Assembly (NCBI RefSeq): GCF_003055625.1
Contig: NZ_CP028811.1
Coordinates: 3,162,001-3,226,000 of the forward strand
Length of the DNA stretch: 64,000 nt
Origin: Flavobacterium magnum
Lineage (GTDB): Bacteria; Bacteroidota; Bacteroidia; Flavobacteriales; Flavobacteriaceae
Reading direction: 5' to 3'
A program made the position numbers and the translations under genes. Positions within the stretch are counted from its first letter, which is position 1. Each line of letters opens with the position of its first letter. The notes below the pieces were generated by a model, which did not search any database, had not been told where the DNA came from, and was given only the letters and a program-made list of their open reading frames with translations. Below, one piece after another: positions 16,893 through 25,077 of the stretch.

Positions 16893-17219
16893 ATGGATAA
16901 CAACCCTCATTTTATAGCAGAACTTAAATATTTGAAAACTGAAGATGGCGGTCGTAAGACTGCGGCGAAATCTGGCTATCGTCCGCAAGTTCAATTTGAT
17001 TTTGAAAAGATGTCAACTTCCGGAAGTCAAAAATTTGTTGATAAAGAAATCGTATTTCCTGGTGAAAGTGTTTTGGCCGAAATCACTTTGCTTTCACCAC
17101 AGTTTTTTGAATATAAACTTAAAGTTGGAATGCAATTTAATTTCCATGAAGGACCAATAATTGTAGGGTCAGGAAAAATATTGGAACTGAAAGACGAAAA
17201 ACTTATTGCCGTCATATAA
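16893..17219 (+). CDS. stand-alone EF-Tu domain III-like protein
   Basis: 108 residues. HFIAELKYLKTEDGGRKT, then SGYRPQVQFDF, SVLAEITLLSP and a final VGMQFNFHEGPIIVGSG follow the order of EF-Tu domain III (EAEVYxLxxxEGGRHTxF, GYRPQFYF, xFAIREGGRTVGAG). There is no GTPase domain. The barrel may bind tRNA, EF-Ts or the ribosome, or be a free-living relative of unknown use. Cytoplasmic. The TAA stop is in R'' of site 28. Confidence 0.75.
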   Translation: MDNNPHFIAELKYLKTEDGGRKTAAKSGYRPQVQFDFEKMSTSGSQKFVDKEIVFPGESVLAEITLLSPQFFEYKLKVGMQFNFHEGPIIVGSGKILELKDEKLIAVI

Positions 17220-17346
17220 CAGCGGTTTCACGCAATTGCTGCTTCCCTTGTAAAATGAACCGCCTTTTTCCATAATTTCGTTTTGTCCAGCCGAGAGTAC
17301 TCAGTTCCGAATGCCGCAACTGACGTGAAGCCGCCGGACGTTATGT
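17214..17346 (+). repeat. attC site 28
   Basis: R'' ATATAAC mirrors GTTATAT; R' GTTATGT. Loop variant CATAATTTCG. Contains the preceding stop codon. Confidence 0.95.
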
Positions 17347-17385
17347 GTGATTTTTGACCTGACGAACCGACATAAAAACAACATT

Positions 17386-17793
17386 ATGAAAAAAATTCTA
17401 TTATTAGTTTGTATAGTTTTATTTTTCGGTTGCAACGAAAAAAAACATCTTGAATGTAATGTAATTGAGACTGTCAGTCCAAAATTCACTAATGGTGATA
17501 TTGCTAAATTCGCAATTGCAACCCTTACAAATGAATCTGAACAAATTATGGATGTGACTAATGAAGGAGAAAAATATTTTGTTTCTTATAATCGAAAATC
17601 TGATTCTGAAAAGTTAAAATATAAGGTAAAATTTGAGTACGGTAGAATTATTTGGGGAACTATAAACGGTCGTTGGAAAAAGGGCCATTCGGATATAAGA
17701 GTTAAATATCGTAAAAATAAAAACACACTAATGATAACTTTAAATATGAGCGATGGCTCAATGGCTGTTAGAGAATTTACGAAAAAAAATTAA
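17386..17793 (+). CDS. lipoprotein, unknown function
   Basis: 135 residues from ATG 17386; the upstream GTG at 17347 is rejected because this ATG begins a clean signal (KKILLLVCIVLFF) with lipobox FFGC. The mature domain is beta-rich (AKFAIATLTNESE, YKVKFEYGRIIWGT). No family recognised. Confidence 0.7.
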   Translation: MKKILLLVCIVLFFGCNEKKHLECNVIETVSPKFTNGDIAKFAIATLTNESEQIMDVTNEGEKYFVSYNRKSDSEKLKYKVKFEYGRIIWGTINGRWKKGHSDIRVKYRKNKNTLMITLNMSDGSMAVREFTKKN

Positions 17794-17799
17794 AACCAC

Positions 17800-17932
17800 A
17801 CATAACAGCGGTTTCACGCAATTGCTGCGCACTTTGTAAAATGTAACCGCTTTTTCCATAACTTCGTTCTGTCCAGCCGAGAGTACTCAGTTCCAAAAGC
17901 CGCAACTGACGTGAAGCCGCCGGACGTTAACT
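17800..17932 (+). repeat. attC site 29
   Basis: R'' ACATAAC mirrors GTTATGT; R' GTTAACT. Confidence 0.95.
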
Positions 17933-17966
17933 GCAAGACTTCCGCGAACGAACTCAAAAGACAACC

Positions 17967-18368
17967 ATGAAAAATAGAATAGTGTCCCTAATTATTTGTT
18001 TTTGCATTTCAATTTCCTGTTCTACAACTAAAGCAACTCTGGTATTGTTTAAAACCGAGATTGATGATCGTGACATCCGTGGTGACGCTAAAAGTTCTTT
18101 CTTTTATGACCCAAGTTATGCTGGTGAAATTTATCGTTATGAAGTTAAATTCACCAGCGCAGAAGTTCGAGAAATAAAAAAAATATTAAATTCTCTTAAA
18201 ATGCGACCTGATTTAGACGAAATAGAACTTCACGAAGGTCCAACAATGTATGCATTGATAATTAAACGTGATACGGTTTTTGGTTATGGCGGAAGTGTAT
18301 ACTGGGAAAAGAAAGCTATTTCTGTACCAAAAAACCCTATAGCTAAAAAAGTAATGCAATTACAATAA
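17967..18368 (+). CDS. lipoprotein, unknown function
   Basis: 133 residues; signal followed by lipobox SISC (Cys18). Mature part has AEVREIKKILNSLKMRPD (helix) and a C-terminal YALIIKRDTVFGYGGSVYWE strand region. No family recognised. Confidence 0.7.
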   Translation: MKNRIVSLIICFCISISCSTTKATLVLFKTEIDDRDIRGDAKSSFFYDPSYAGEIYRYEVKFTSAEVREIKKILNSLKMRPDLDEIELHEGPTMYALIIKRDTVFGYGGSVYWEKKAISVPKNPIAKKVMQLQ

Positions 18369-18379
18369 TATAGTCCTGC

Positions 18380-18512
18380 AGTTAACAGCGGCTTCACGCA
18401 ATTGCTTCTCACTTTGTAAAATGAACCACCTTTTTCCATAACTTCGTTCTGTCCAGCCGAGAGTACTCAGCTTCGAAAGCCGCAACTGACGTGAAGCCGC
18501 CGGACGTTACCG
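18380..18512 (+). repeat. attC site 30
   Basis: R'' AGTTAAC mirrors GTTAACT; R' GTTACCG. Left arm GCGGCTTCACG. Confidence 0.95.
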
Positions 18513-18555
18513 GCAAGCAGTGCGCGCCGGAACCAAAAGAACTTCCTTGTAAAAA

Positions 18556-18891
18556 ATGATAAAACGAATTCTAAAATACTTAATAAACTTAGCTTGCTCG
18601 GCTTTAATGATCTGGTTTGCTTACCTGTCTTATGCGATAATTGTTCGTGTGCCAACATCCGGAGAATTAATGGACTTAATTTGGAGTCAGGTCAATCAAC
18701 TTTTACCAACTTATCTGATTTCAATTGTGATAATCAGTTTGCTGAATTATTTGTTTGAGCGAAAAATTGAACAAAGAAAACAGTCTTATGAATTTCTTAT
18801 TTTATTGTTGATCCAAATTGTCGTTATGGCTTTAGCAACAATTTATTACTCGATTGATTTCTATAATTTTTCAATGCATAACCAATCGTAA
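18556..18891 (+). CDS. membrane protein, unknown function
   Basis: 111 residues with three membrane segments (about 10-29, 48-67 and 80-98) and a basic ERKIEQRKQ loop between the second and third. No family recognised. Confidence 0.62.
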   Translation: MIKRILKYLINLACSALMIWFAYLSYAIIVRVPTSGELMDLIWSQVNQLLPTYLISIVIISLLNYLFERKIEQRKQSYEFLILLLIQIVVMALATIYYSIDFYNFSMHNQS

Positions 18892-18908
18892 TTAGAAATT
18901 CTGCCAGC

Positions 18909-19042
18909 CGGTAACAGCGGTTTCACGCAATTGCTACTCACTTTGTAAAATGAACGACCTTTTTCCATAACTTCGTTTTGTCCACGCCGAGAATACTCAG
19001 TTCCAAATGCCGCAACTGACGTGAAGCCGCCGGACGTTATGC
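18909..19042 (+). repeat. attC site 31
   Basis: R'' CGGTAAC mirrors GTTACCG; R' GTTATGC. One base longer: loop GTCCACGCCGAG, a variant shared by sites 36, 44, 46, 50 and 67. Confidence 0.95.
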
Positions 19043-19057
19043 GACATTTCACCAACA

Positions 19058-19849
19058 ATGAACTTACCATCTCGAGAAAATATAATACAGAGAATTTTCG
19101 AAATCGAAAATTTAGATTTACAAGAAGCTAGTATCGAAGAAATTAGTGAGATGTTGAATTTATTATTTACGGGATACAAAATCAATACACCATGTTTTGA
19201 ACCAGGAGTCGAACTTTTTCGCGGGATTAAGTATTCAGAAAAGCCCAAAAATATTTCTTCTCTTTCATACCCTCCAAAAAACTTCGCTAAAATAAACCGG
19301 GCAAGCAGAGAAAGTGAAAGTATTTTTTATGCGGGCACATCCAGGGAAGTGCCTTTCTTTGAATTAAATTTAAGGCCCGGCGATTTTATCGTTTTATCGC
19401 ATTGGATTACAACAACAAAAATTATGTTGAATAATGTTGGCTACACCGATGAAAATTTTTTAAATCTTAATTCTAGTAGAGAAAACGAAAAATGGAATCC
19501 CAAAGCATCTGAAACAGAAGAAAATGAAATTATACAAAACTTTTTAGCTAAGACATTTAGTCAGCCTGTTAGTCAAAAAAACATTCATTTATATAAGTTG
19601 ACAATTGCAATTGCTGAAAAACATTTTAAAAGTGAAATATTCGATGGTTTAGTATATCCTACAGTCGCAATGAGGGGAAATGCTGAAAATTTTGCGATTA
19701 AACCAAATTACATCGATGACGGCAATCTGCTTTTTTTAGGAGTGGAATTTATCGAAGTAACAAAACAATATGATTTTAAATATGATATAAATATTCTGGA
19801 TTCAGCAAACTCAATTTCCGAACAAGGAATGATTGAATGGGGTCGATAA
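19058..19849 (+). CDS. RES-domain protein (NAD-degrading toxin family)
   Basis: 263 residues. After a short helical N-terminus, VELFRGIKYS (Arg55), INRASRESESIFYAG (Arg81, Tyr91), REVPFFEL (Glu102) and GLVYPTVAMRGNAENFAIKP match the RES fold (R-x, R-x(n)-LYxA, E, then GI-YPS-RG-N). RES toxins of the MbcT/ParT group break down NAD+ or use it for ADP-ribosylation, usually beside an Xre-type antitoxin. No antitoxin is in this cassette, so it may be a solitary enzyme, and the usual Ser of the last motif is Val here. Confidence 0.72.
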   Translation: MNLPSRENIIQRIFEIENLDLQEASIEEISEMLNLLFTGYKINTPCFEPGVELFRGIKYSEKPKNISSLSYPPKNFAKINRASRESESIFYAGTSREVPFFELNLRPGDFIVLSHWITTTKIMLNNVGYTDENFLNLNSSRENEKWNPKASETEENEIIQNFLAKTFSQPVSQKNIHLYKLTIAIAEKHFKSEIFDGLVYPTVAMRGNAENFAIKPNYIDDGNLLFLGVEFIEVTKQYDFKYDINILDSANSISEQGMIEWGR

Positions 19850-19857
19850 GAAACGTC

Positions 19858-19990
19858 GCATAACAGCGGTTTCACGCAATTGCTGCGACCTTTGTAAATT
19901 GAACGACCTTTTTCCATAACTTCGTTCAGTCCAGCCGAGAATACTCAGTTCCAAAAGCCGCAACTGACGTGAAGCCGCCGGACGTTATGC
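19858..19990 (+). repeat. attC site 32
   Basis: R'' GCATAAC mirrors GTTATGC; R' GTTATGC. Loop has GTAAATTGAACG rather than GTAAAATGAACG. Confidence 0.95.
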
Positions 19991-20042
19991 GAGATGCTAC
20001 AGCAGCCTCAAGGATCCAGCCAATTTTAAGACATAAAATAAC

Positions 20043-20462
20043 ATGAAAAATTCCATTCTATTATTCTCTTTTTTATTTACTTGCTTGATTTGCAAAGCTT
20101 CAGACACAATAAGTGTGTGGCATGTCTATTATAATAAAATTAAAATAAAGGAATATAATCAATACAATAATAACTTGCCCCTAGTTCTTAAAAACAGTGA
20201 CTATAAAGTCGGCGATTCGATTACCATTCAATATTTTTCAGATACTAGATGCGATGATTGTCTTACTGGAATTATGGTTCGATCAAAAGATAATCGTGTA
20301 ACAATGGTTGGAAAAAGTAAGGGTAGAGGAAACCCAATCACTTTTCCAGTCAGTTACATCATTGATCCAAAAAGAAAAAAGAAAAATTCTGAAATATTAT
20401 ATTTGGACAGTAATGGTGAAAATGCGACATCTATTTTATTATTCGAAGTTGAAATGAATTAA
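20043..20462 (+). CDS. secreted protein, unknown function
   Basis: 139 residues; signal NSILLFSFLFTCLICKA. The mature domain is beta-rich with a Cys pair (TRCDDCLTG) and a basic GKSKGRGNPITF loop, ending with strand SILLFEVEMN. No family recognised. Confidence 0.68.
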   Translation: MKNSILLFSFLFTCLICKASDTISVWHVYYNKIKIKEYNQYNNNLPLVLKNSDYKVGDSITIQYFSDTRCDDCLTGIMVRSKDNRVTMVGKSKGRGNPITFPVSYIIDPKRKKKNSEILYLDSNGENATSILLFEVEMN

Positions 20463-20469
20463 GCACCTC

Positions 20470-20602
20470 GCATAACAGCGGTTTCACGCAATTGCTACTT
20501 CCCTTGTAAAATGAACGCGCTTTTTCCATAACTTCGTTTTGTCCAGCCGAGAGTACGCAGTTCCAAAAGCCGCAACTGACGTGAAGCCGCCGGACGTTAG
20601 CG
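20470..20602 (+). repeat. attC site 33
   Basis: R'' GCATAAC mirrors GTTATGC; R' GTTAGCG opens the second copy of cassette 2. Its loop differs from that of site 1, which precedes the first copy. Loop palindrome is altered to GAGTACGC. Confidence 0.95.
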
Positions 20603-20639
20603 GCAATAGTCCCGAGAATCGTTGAAAACAATAGAAATC

Positions 20640-21002
20640 ATGAAAATATCAGTTCGTTTCCTTTTACTTGTATCGTTTCTGATATTTTCCAATTGTAAGG
20701 ACCCAAGGAATGCAGAGAATACTAGCAGTGATGCCAAAAATGATGATATCAAATACAAAGCATTTGTTGAATATTTAAAAAGCAAGAATATTAGTATTTG
20801 TGAAATCAAAGAAATTAGATTAAAAATTAAGAAAAATGCGAAAAATCTAGCAGACAAAAGATATCCAAATTCAATTGCCCAACATGATAAGTACGTAGAG
20901 AGACTAATTGAGAGAAAAATAGACACTGTAATTAATAAATATGGTTTAAAGTCATCTGACTGGAGCAAAGCTTGGATTCTTGCTGACAAATATTGCAAAT
21001 AA
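20640..21002 (+). CDS. small lipoprotein, unknown function (copy 2)
   Basis: 120 residues, identical to the product at 452-814 except Asn27 for Lys27. The identity extends from the first cassette base through the gene and into the closing attC, but not into the preceding attC. This is the pattern expected when an excised cassette is reinserted elsewhere. Confidence 0.75.
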   Translation: MKISVRFLLLVSFLIFSNCKDPRNAENTSSDAKNDDIKYKAFVEYLKSKNISICEIKEIRLKIKKNAKNLADKRYPNSIAQHDKYVERLIERKIDTVINKYGLKSSDWSKAWILADKYCK

Positions 21003-21011
21003 AACTACAGC

Positions 21012-21144
21012 CGCTAACAGCGGTTTCACGCAATTGCTCCTTCTCTTGTAAAATGAACGAGCTTTTTCCATAACTTCGTTTTGTCCAGCCGAGAGTACTC
21101 AGTTCCAAAAGCGGCAACTGACGTGAAGCCGCCGGACGTTGTGC
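21012..21144 (+). repeat. attC site 34
   Basis: R'' CGCTAAC mirrors GTTAGCG; R' GTTGTGC. Matches site 2 apart from GAACGAGC/GAACGACC in the loop and GCGGCAAC for GCCGCAAC near the right arm. Confidence 0.95.
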
Positions 21145-21178
21145 GCAACTTATACCAACCGTGTCGTAAAATATACAT

Positions 21179-21796
21179 ATGAAAAATTTTTATATACTTA
21201 GCTTTTTAGTATTAATATTAGGCTTAGTTTCATGTCAAGAAAAGATAAAGAAAGCTGAATTTCGTAAAAAAGAAGTTCATTTAATTGACAATAAAATCAT
21301 AAATAATTTTTTAGAATATTGTTTTAAAAATGATAGTGGAATCGTGAAAGGTTGTAAAGTTGTTTTAGATCATGATTTATCGCAAGCACCTTTAAGTGAA
21401 GAAGAGTTATTATCAGTAGATGGGTTGGATTCAATATTCACTAAAGAAGACATTGATTATATACATAAACAGAATAAAATTAAAGACGATTTTAGATTGC
21501 AACAGCAATACTTTAAAAATTCTATCATTGTATCTGCTGATACAATTAGTTCAATGATAAAAAAGAGTAAAGATAAAGATGGTCGATCTACACTTTTCTG
21601 GGAGGAATTTTATAAAAAATATGGTGATGGATTTTGTACACTCAGCAAACCTTTATTCTCTAAAAATCATCAAATTGTAATTATCAGCAGTGGCTATCAT
21701 TGTGGAGGATTATGTGGTGGCGGTGGAACTTATATTTTAAAAAAAGTTGACTCCAATTGGAAAGTCATCGCTACAATCAGGAATTGGGTAAGTTAA
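21179..21796 (+). CDS. lipoprotein of a family shared by three cassettes
   Basis: 205 residues; lipobox GLVSC (Cys19). Related to the products at 10131 and 21964: GLDSIFTKEDIDYI, a helical middle with TLFWEEFYKKYGDG, then KPLFSKNHQIVIISSG and a Gly/Cys-rich loop (HCGGLCGGGG) before the last strand, which ends NWVS. The next cassette encodes another member. Function unknown. Confidence 0.75.
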   Translation: MKNFYILSFLVLILGLVSCQEKIKKAEFRKKEVHLIDNKIINNFLEYCFKNDSGIVKGCKVVLDHDLSQAPLSEEELLSVDGLDSIFTKEDIDYIHKQNKIKDDFRLQQQYFKNSIIVSADTISSMIKKSKDKDGRSTLFWEEFYKKYGDGFCTLSKPLFSKNHQIVIISSGYHCGGLCGGGGTYILKKVDSNWKVIATIRNWVS

Positions 21797-21801
21797 GCTG
21801 C

Positions 21802-21934
21802 GCACAACAGCGGTTTCACGCAATTGCTGCTTCCCTTGTAAAATGAACCGCCTTTTTCCATAACTTCGTCTTGTCCAGCCGAGAGTACTCAGCTTCGAAA
21901 GCCGCAACTGACGTGAAGCCGCCGGACGTTAGCA
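21802..21934 (+). repeat. attC site 35
   Basis: R'' GCACAAC mirrors GTTGTGC; R' GTTAGCA. Confidence 0.95.
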
Positions 21935-21963
21935 GCAACCAACCCGAAAATCATGTATAAACC

Positions 21964-22554
21964 ATGAGAAAACTTTCACTTCTAATAACTTTTCTATTAT
22001 TTGCATGTCATTCCAGTGATAAAAAAATAGAACGACAACAGATTGGTATCGTATATAAAAGCGATATTTATGAAGTCATCAAGTCTTTCACAAAATGTAA
22101 TTCAAACAGTAGTATTTATTTAACTGAAGAGGATTATTCGTACTTTAGGGAAGGGCCAATGAATCTTATGGAAACTATTAAAGTAAAAGCCGATTCAATA
22201 TACACGAATGAAGATTTTAAATTCATTGAAAAACAAATAGCCAGTTCTAAAATTTTCAGGTTAAATGCAGATCTACTTAATTGCAAACAAGTTATTTCAA
22301 CAGATACACTTGATAAACTACATTCTCAAAGTGAAAACATTGATGATTTTTGGAGAAATCTAAGGCAAAAATTCGGGAAAGATATTTCTCTAGAAAGCAT
22401 TGGACTTCCGCTGTTTTCAAAAAATAAAGAATATGTAATTTTTTCAAGTACAACTTATTGGGGACCTCATTCAATGGGAAGTAATACAACAATTTATAAA
22501 AAAATAAATAATAAATGGGAGCGTGTCCGTTCATTAGCCGGTTGGGTTACATAA
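21964..22554 (+). CDS. lipoprotein of a family shared by three cassettes
   Basis: 196 residues; lipobox LFAC (Cys15). Closest to the product at 10131: KADSIYTNEDFKFIEKQI, then DDFWRNLRQKFGKD, LPLFSKNKEYVIFSS, WGPHSMGSNTTIYKKINN and the ending LAGWVT. The adjacent cassette (21179) is a more distant relative. Likely periplasmic; function unknown. Confidence 0.75.
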   Translation: MRKLSLLITFLLFACHSSDKKIERQQIGIVYKSDIYEVIKSFTKCNSNSSIYLTEEDYSYFREGPMNLMETIKVKADSIYTNEDFKFIEKQIASSKIFRLNADLLNCKQVISTDTLDKLHSQSENIDDFWRNLRQKFGKDISLESIGLPLFSKNKEYVIFSSTTYWGPHSMGSNTTIYKKINNKWERVRSLAGWVT

Positions 22555-22563
22555 TTTGGCTGC

Positions 22564-22697
22564 TGCTAACAGCGGTTTCACGCAATTGCTGCTCACTTTG
22601 TAAAATGAACTACCTTTTTCCATAACTTCGTCCTGTCCACGCCGAGAATACTAAGTTACAAAAGCCGCAACTGACGTGAAGCCGCCGGACGTTATAT
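22564..22697 (+). repeat. attC site 36
   Basis: R'' TGCTAAC mirrors GTTAGCA; R' GTTATAT opens the first copy of a duplicated cassette. Loop variants GTCCACGCCGAG and ACTAAGTTACAAA. Confidence 0.94.
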
Positions 22698-22738
22698 GCC
22701 AGCTTATGCGCGATGTACCTAAAATCAACTTCCAAAAA

Positions 22739-23209
22739 ATGAAACGAAGAGTATTTTTCGTCGTTTCGCTTTTTATAGTTTCACTTTTTATAGTTGCTTC
22801 ATGCACTGAAAAGAAAGTTGATTTAGGAATTATCAGAAAAACACATAAACCAAGTCCTAATCTTATTTCTTTCGATCTCAAATACAATTTATCCAAAGAA
22901 GACAGAACGAACAGAAACTTTACGAAACTTAGTTCAAGAAAGTTCGATCTTGAAATTGACACGATAAAATATACTAGAGATGAGATTTACATTTCTTATT
23001 TATCGACAATGACAGGCTGTATTGAGTATGCTGGTGATTTTGATATAAAAGGTGATTCGTTAAATCTAAAATTAATACAGTTGAATAATGTCGTGTGTCC
23101 AGAAGTTGAAGTAGCCAGAGTAATCTATAAAATTCGAAATCCTAAGAATATCCAATATAAAATTTCTAAACCTGAATTTGGTAAGTATGGCGAACCAAAC
23201 CAAAAATAA
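22739..23209 (+). CDS. lipoprotein, unknown function (copy 1)
   Basis: 156 residues from ATG 22739. ATG 22706 and a GTG in the attC are in frame upstream, but ATG 22739 is followed at once by KRRVFFVVSLFIVSLFIVA and lipobox VASC. The mature part is beta-rich (KLSSRKFDLEIDTIKYTRDE, GCIEYAGDFDIKGDSLNLKL), like a small lipocalin-type barrel; this is only a shape argument. An identical protein is encoded at 63429-63899. Confidence 0.72.
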   Translation: MKRRVFFVVSLFIVSLFIVASCTEKKVDLGIIRKTHKPSPNLISFDLKYNLSKEDRTNRNFTKLSSRKFDLEIDTIKYTRDEIYISYLSTMTGCIEYAGDFDIKGDSLNLKLIQLNNVVCPEVEVARVIYKIRNPKNIQYKISKPEFGKYGEPNQK

Positions 23210-23216
23210 AGCCGGC

Positions 23217-23349
23217 ATATAACAGCGGTTTCACGCAATTGCTACTTTCTTTGTAAAATGTAGCCGCTTTTTCCATAACTTTGTTTCGTCCAGCCGAGAG
23301 TACTCAGTTCCAAAAGCCGCAACTGACGTGAAGCCGCCGGACGTTAGCT
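23217..23349 (+). repeat. attC site 37
   Basis: R'' ATATAAC mirrors GTTATAT; R' GTTAGCT. Its loop reads TAACTTTG where nearly all others read TAACTTCG, making a full match to the Bacteroidota -7 element. Otherwise identical to the visible part of site 93. Confidence 0.95.
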
Positions 23350-23399
23350 GTAATGTTTGAAAAATTCACGTCCAATTAACGATTTCCAAGCGCAATAAA

Positions 23400-23810
23400 A
23401 TGAACAGACTCCAAAAATTGTTTTCTAAAATACTTCGTAAAAAGCATTTGACAAACTCTAATTCTGATAAGTCTTTTGACGAAATTTACAATGACTTGGG
23501 GTGTTTTAAATATGATGAAGTTGGATTTATTCTTGACTATGAAAACTTTAATGCTTCCGTAAAGTGGGATGAAATCACACAACTTAATGTGTACAAAAAA
23601 GACTTAATAACTATCGATCAGATTGAAATGCAAATTGTTGCTGGACAAAAATATTTTACCATCAGCGAAGAGTTGCCTGGATGGTTTCAATTTATCATAA
23701 AAACGAAAGAAATGTTTCCCACCATTCCTAAAGATTGGGATATGAAAATAATTAATCCACCTTTCCAAGCTAACTTTACGACAATCTATGAAAAGCCGAG
23801 TCAAAATTAA
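23400..23810 (+). CDS. cytoplasmic protein, unknown function
   Basis: 136 residues, basic N-terminus without a membrane segment. The centre (VKWDEITQLNVYKKDLITID, then FTISEELPGWFQFI) has the look of a small PH-like barrel found in uncharacterised bacterial proteins. Ends with an FTTIYEKPS tail. No named family. Confidence 0.62.
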   Translation: MNRLQKLFSKILRKKHLTNSNSDKSFDEIYNDLGCFKYDEVGFILDYENFNASVKWDEITQLNVYKKDLITIDQIEMQIVAGQKYFTISEELPGWFQFIIKTKEMFPTIPKDWDMKIINPPFQANFTTIYEKPSQN

Positions 23811-23816
23811 CACTAC

Positions 23817-23949
23817 AGCTAACAGCGGTTTCACGCAATTGCTGCTTCCCTTGTAAAATGAACTTCTTTTTTCCATAACTTCGTTTTGTCCAGCCGAGAA
23901 TACTCAGCTTCGAAAGCCGCAACTGACGTGAAGCCGCCGGACGTTGTGC
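23817..23949 (+). repeat. attC site 38
   Basis: R'' AGCTAAC mirrors GTTAGCT; R' GTTGTGC. Loop has CAGCTTCGAAA. Confidence 0.95.
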
Positions 23950-23987
23950 GCAATAGCTCTGCGAACGGACTCAAAATAAACATTGGA

Positions 23988-24349
23988 ATGAAATCAAAAG
24001 TAATGTATATCGAGAATAAAACAGAAGGCCATCATGGTCCAGCTTGGATCGGAAAAGTTGAATTCTCAAAATCTGGTCAAACTGTTTACTTTGACAATAA
24101 GGCACTTAAAAAACTTAAAATACAGGAATTAGTGGTAACCATTTTGATGTAGAAACCGGAGAAGAATACTGGATCTCTGGCGTAAAAAAAAATGGAACTG
24201 ATCGACATAAATTTGGAGGAGGAAAAGTAATGCTTGATAAAAATTCCATCGAAGATTATCTTATGCTTGTGGACTTCGATGTCATTGATGAAAATAAATT
24301 TATTATCGTAGAGTTCCGCAAAACCGACAAAACCGTTTTAATGAAATAG
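23988..24349 (+). pseudogene. frameshifted gene of a small conserved family
   Basis: ATG 23988 starts KSKVMYIENKTEGHHGPAWI..., a pattern common to a widespread family of about 100-residue proteins of unknown function (often misnamed in databases). The frame stops at 24152; adding one A to the AAAA at 24117-24120 restores LKNTGISGNHFDVETGEEYW, then GGGKVMLDKN and the stop at 24347-24349. Family members continue with exactly this DVETG-EYWISG segment, so the shift is real damage or a sequencing error. 24350-24439 holds no gene. Confidence 0.7.
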
Positions 24350-24439
24350 AGAATGCTGAAATCGATTTTAAAAATGCAGATATCAGATCCCAGTATTTAG
24401 ACAATAACCACAAAAAGTTAGTCTAAAAATTGCTACTGC

Positions 24440-24572
24440 GCACAACAGCGGTTTCACGCAATTGCTACTTTTCTTGTAAAATGAACCGCCTTTTTCCATA
24501 ACTTCGTCATGTCTCGCCGAGAGTACTCAGTTCCAAATGCCGCAACTGACGTGAAGCCGCCGGACGTTACAG
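24440..24572 (+). repeat. attC site 39
   Basis: R'' GCACAAC mirrors GTTGTGC; R' GTTACAG. Loop has GTCTCGCCGAG. Confidence 0.95.
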
Positions 24573-24919
24573 GCAATTGCTCCGTGTCCGAAATGACGAT
24601 TTTCGTAATTGAATGGCTCGGCTTGTGTAATCACAAATTAACTTCTCTCCTATTTTTCAAAGAGCAACTTTGTGGCTCAGCTTTGAAACCTTGGCCGGGA
24701 TTTTTCTGGTCTCCATTTACTTTTCTTCTTGCCGAGAAATCTCTGCGAAGCTCAATTGGGCTGTATTGCTGCTTAAGTCTTTGTCAATTTCTTTGTCTTG
24801 AAAAATGCTGAAAATTTCCTTTTCAAAATTCTAAACTTTAACCTGGATCTCAAAAAAACTATCGCAGTAGAAATTCTTTGTGGTTACTTTGCGTGATTTT
24901 GCGCTTGTGTCGCAACAGC
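24567..24919 (+). other. gene-less cassette, family B copy 2
   Basis: 353 bp, close to the copy at 10834 with scattered substitutions and one extra T (GATTTTTCTGG). An indel of one base breaks any shared reading frame, which argues against a protein. Confidence 0.82.
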
Positions 24920-25052
24920 CTGTAACAGCGGCTTCACGCAATTGCTGCTTCCCTTGTAAAATCAACTTCTTTTTTCCATAACTTCGTCTTGTCCAGCCGA
25001 GAATACTCAGTTCCAAAAGCCGCAACTGACGTGAAGCCGCCGGACGTTATGT
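24920..25052 (+). repeat. attC site 40
   Basis: R'' CTGTAAC mirrors GTTACAG; R' GTTATGT. Left arm GCGGCTTCACG; loop AAAATCAAC. Confidence 0.95.
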
Positions 25053-25077
25053 GATATCGCTTGAAAATCGTCCTCAT

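Noticed and set aside
22651..22962. - strand frame of 103 residues, repeated at 63269
   Set aside because: It is opposite a duplicated + strand lipoprotein gene and runs into the attC; the repetition follows from the cassette duplication.
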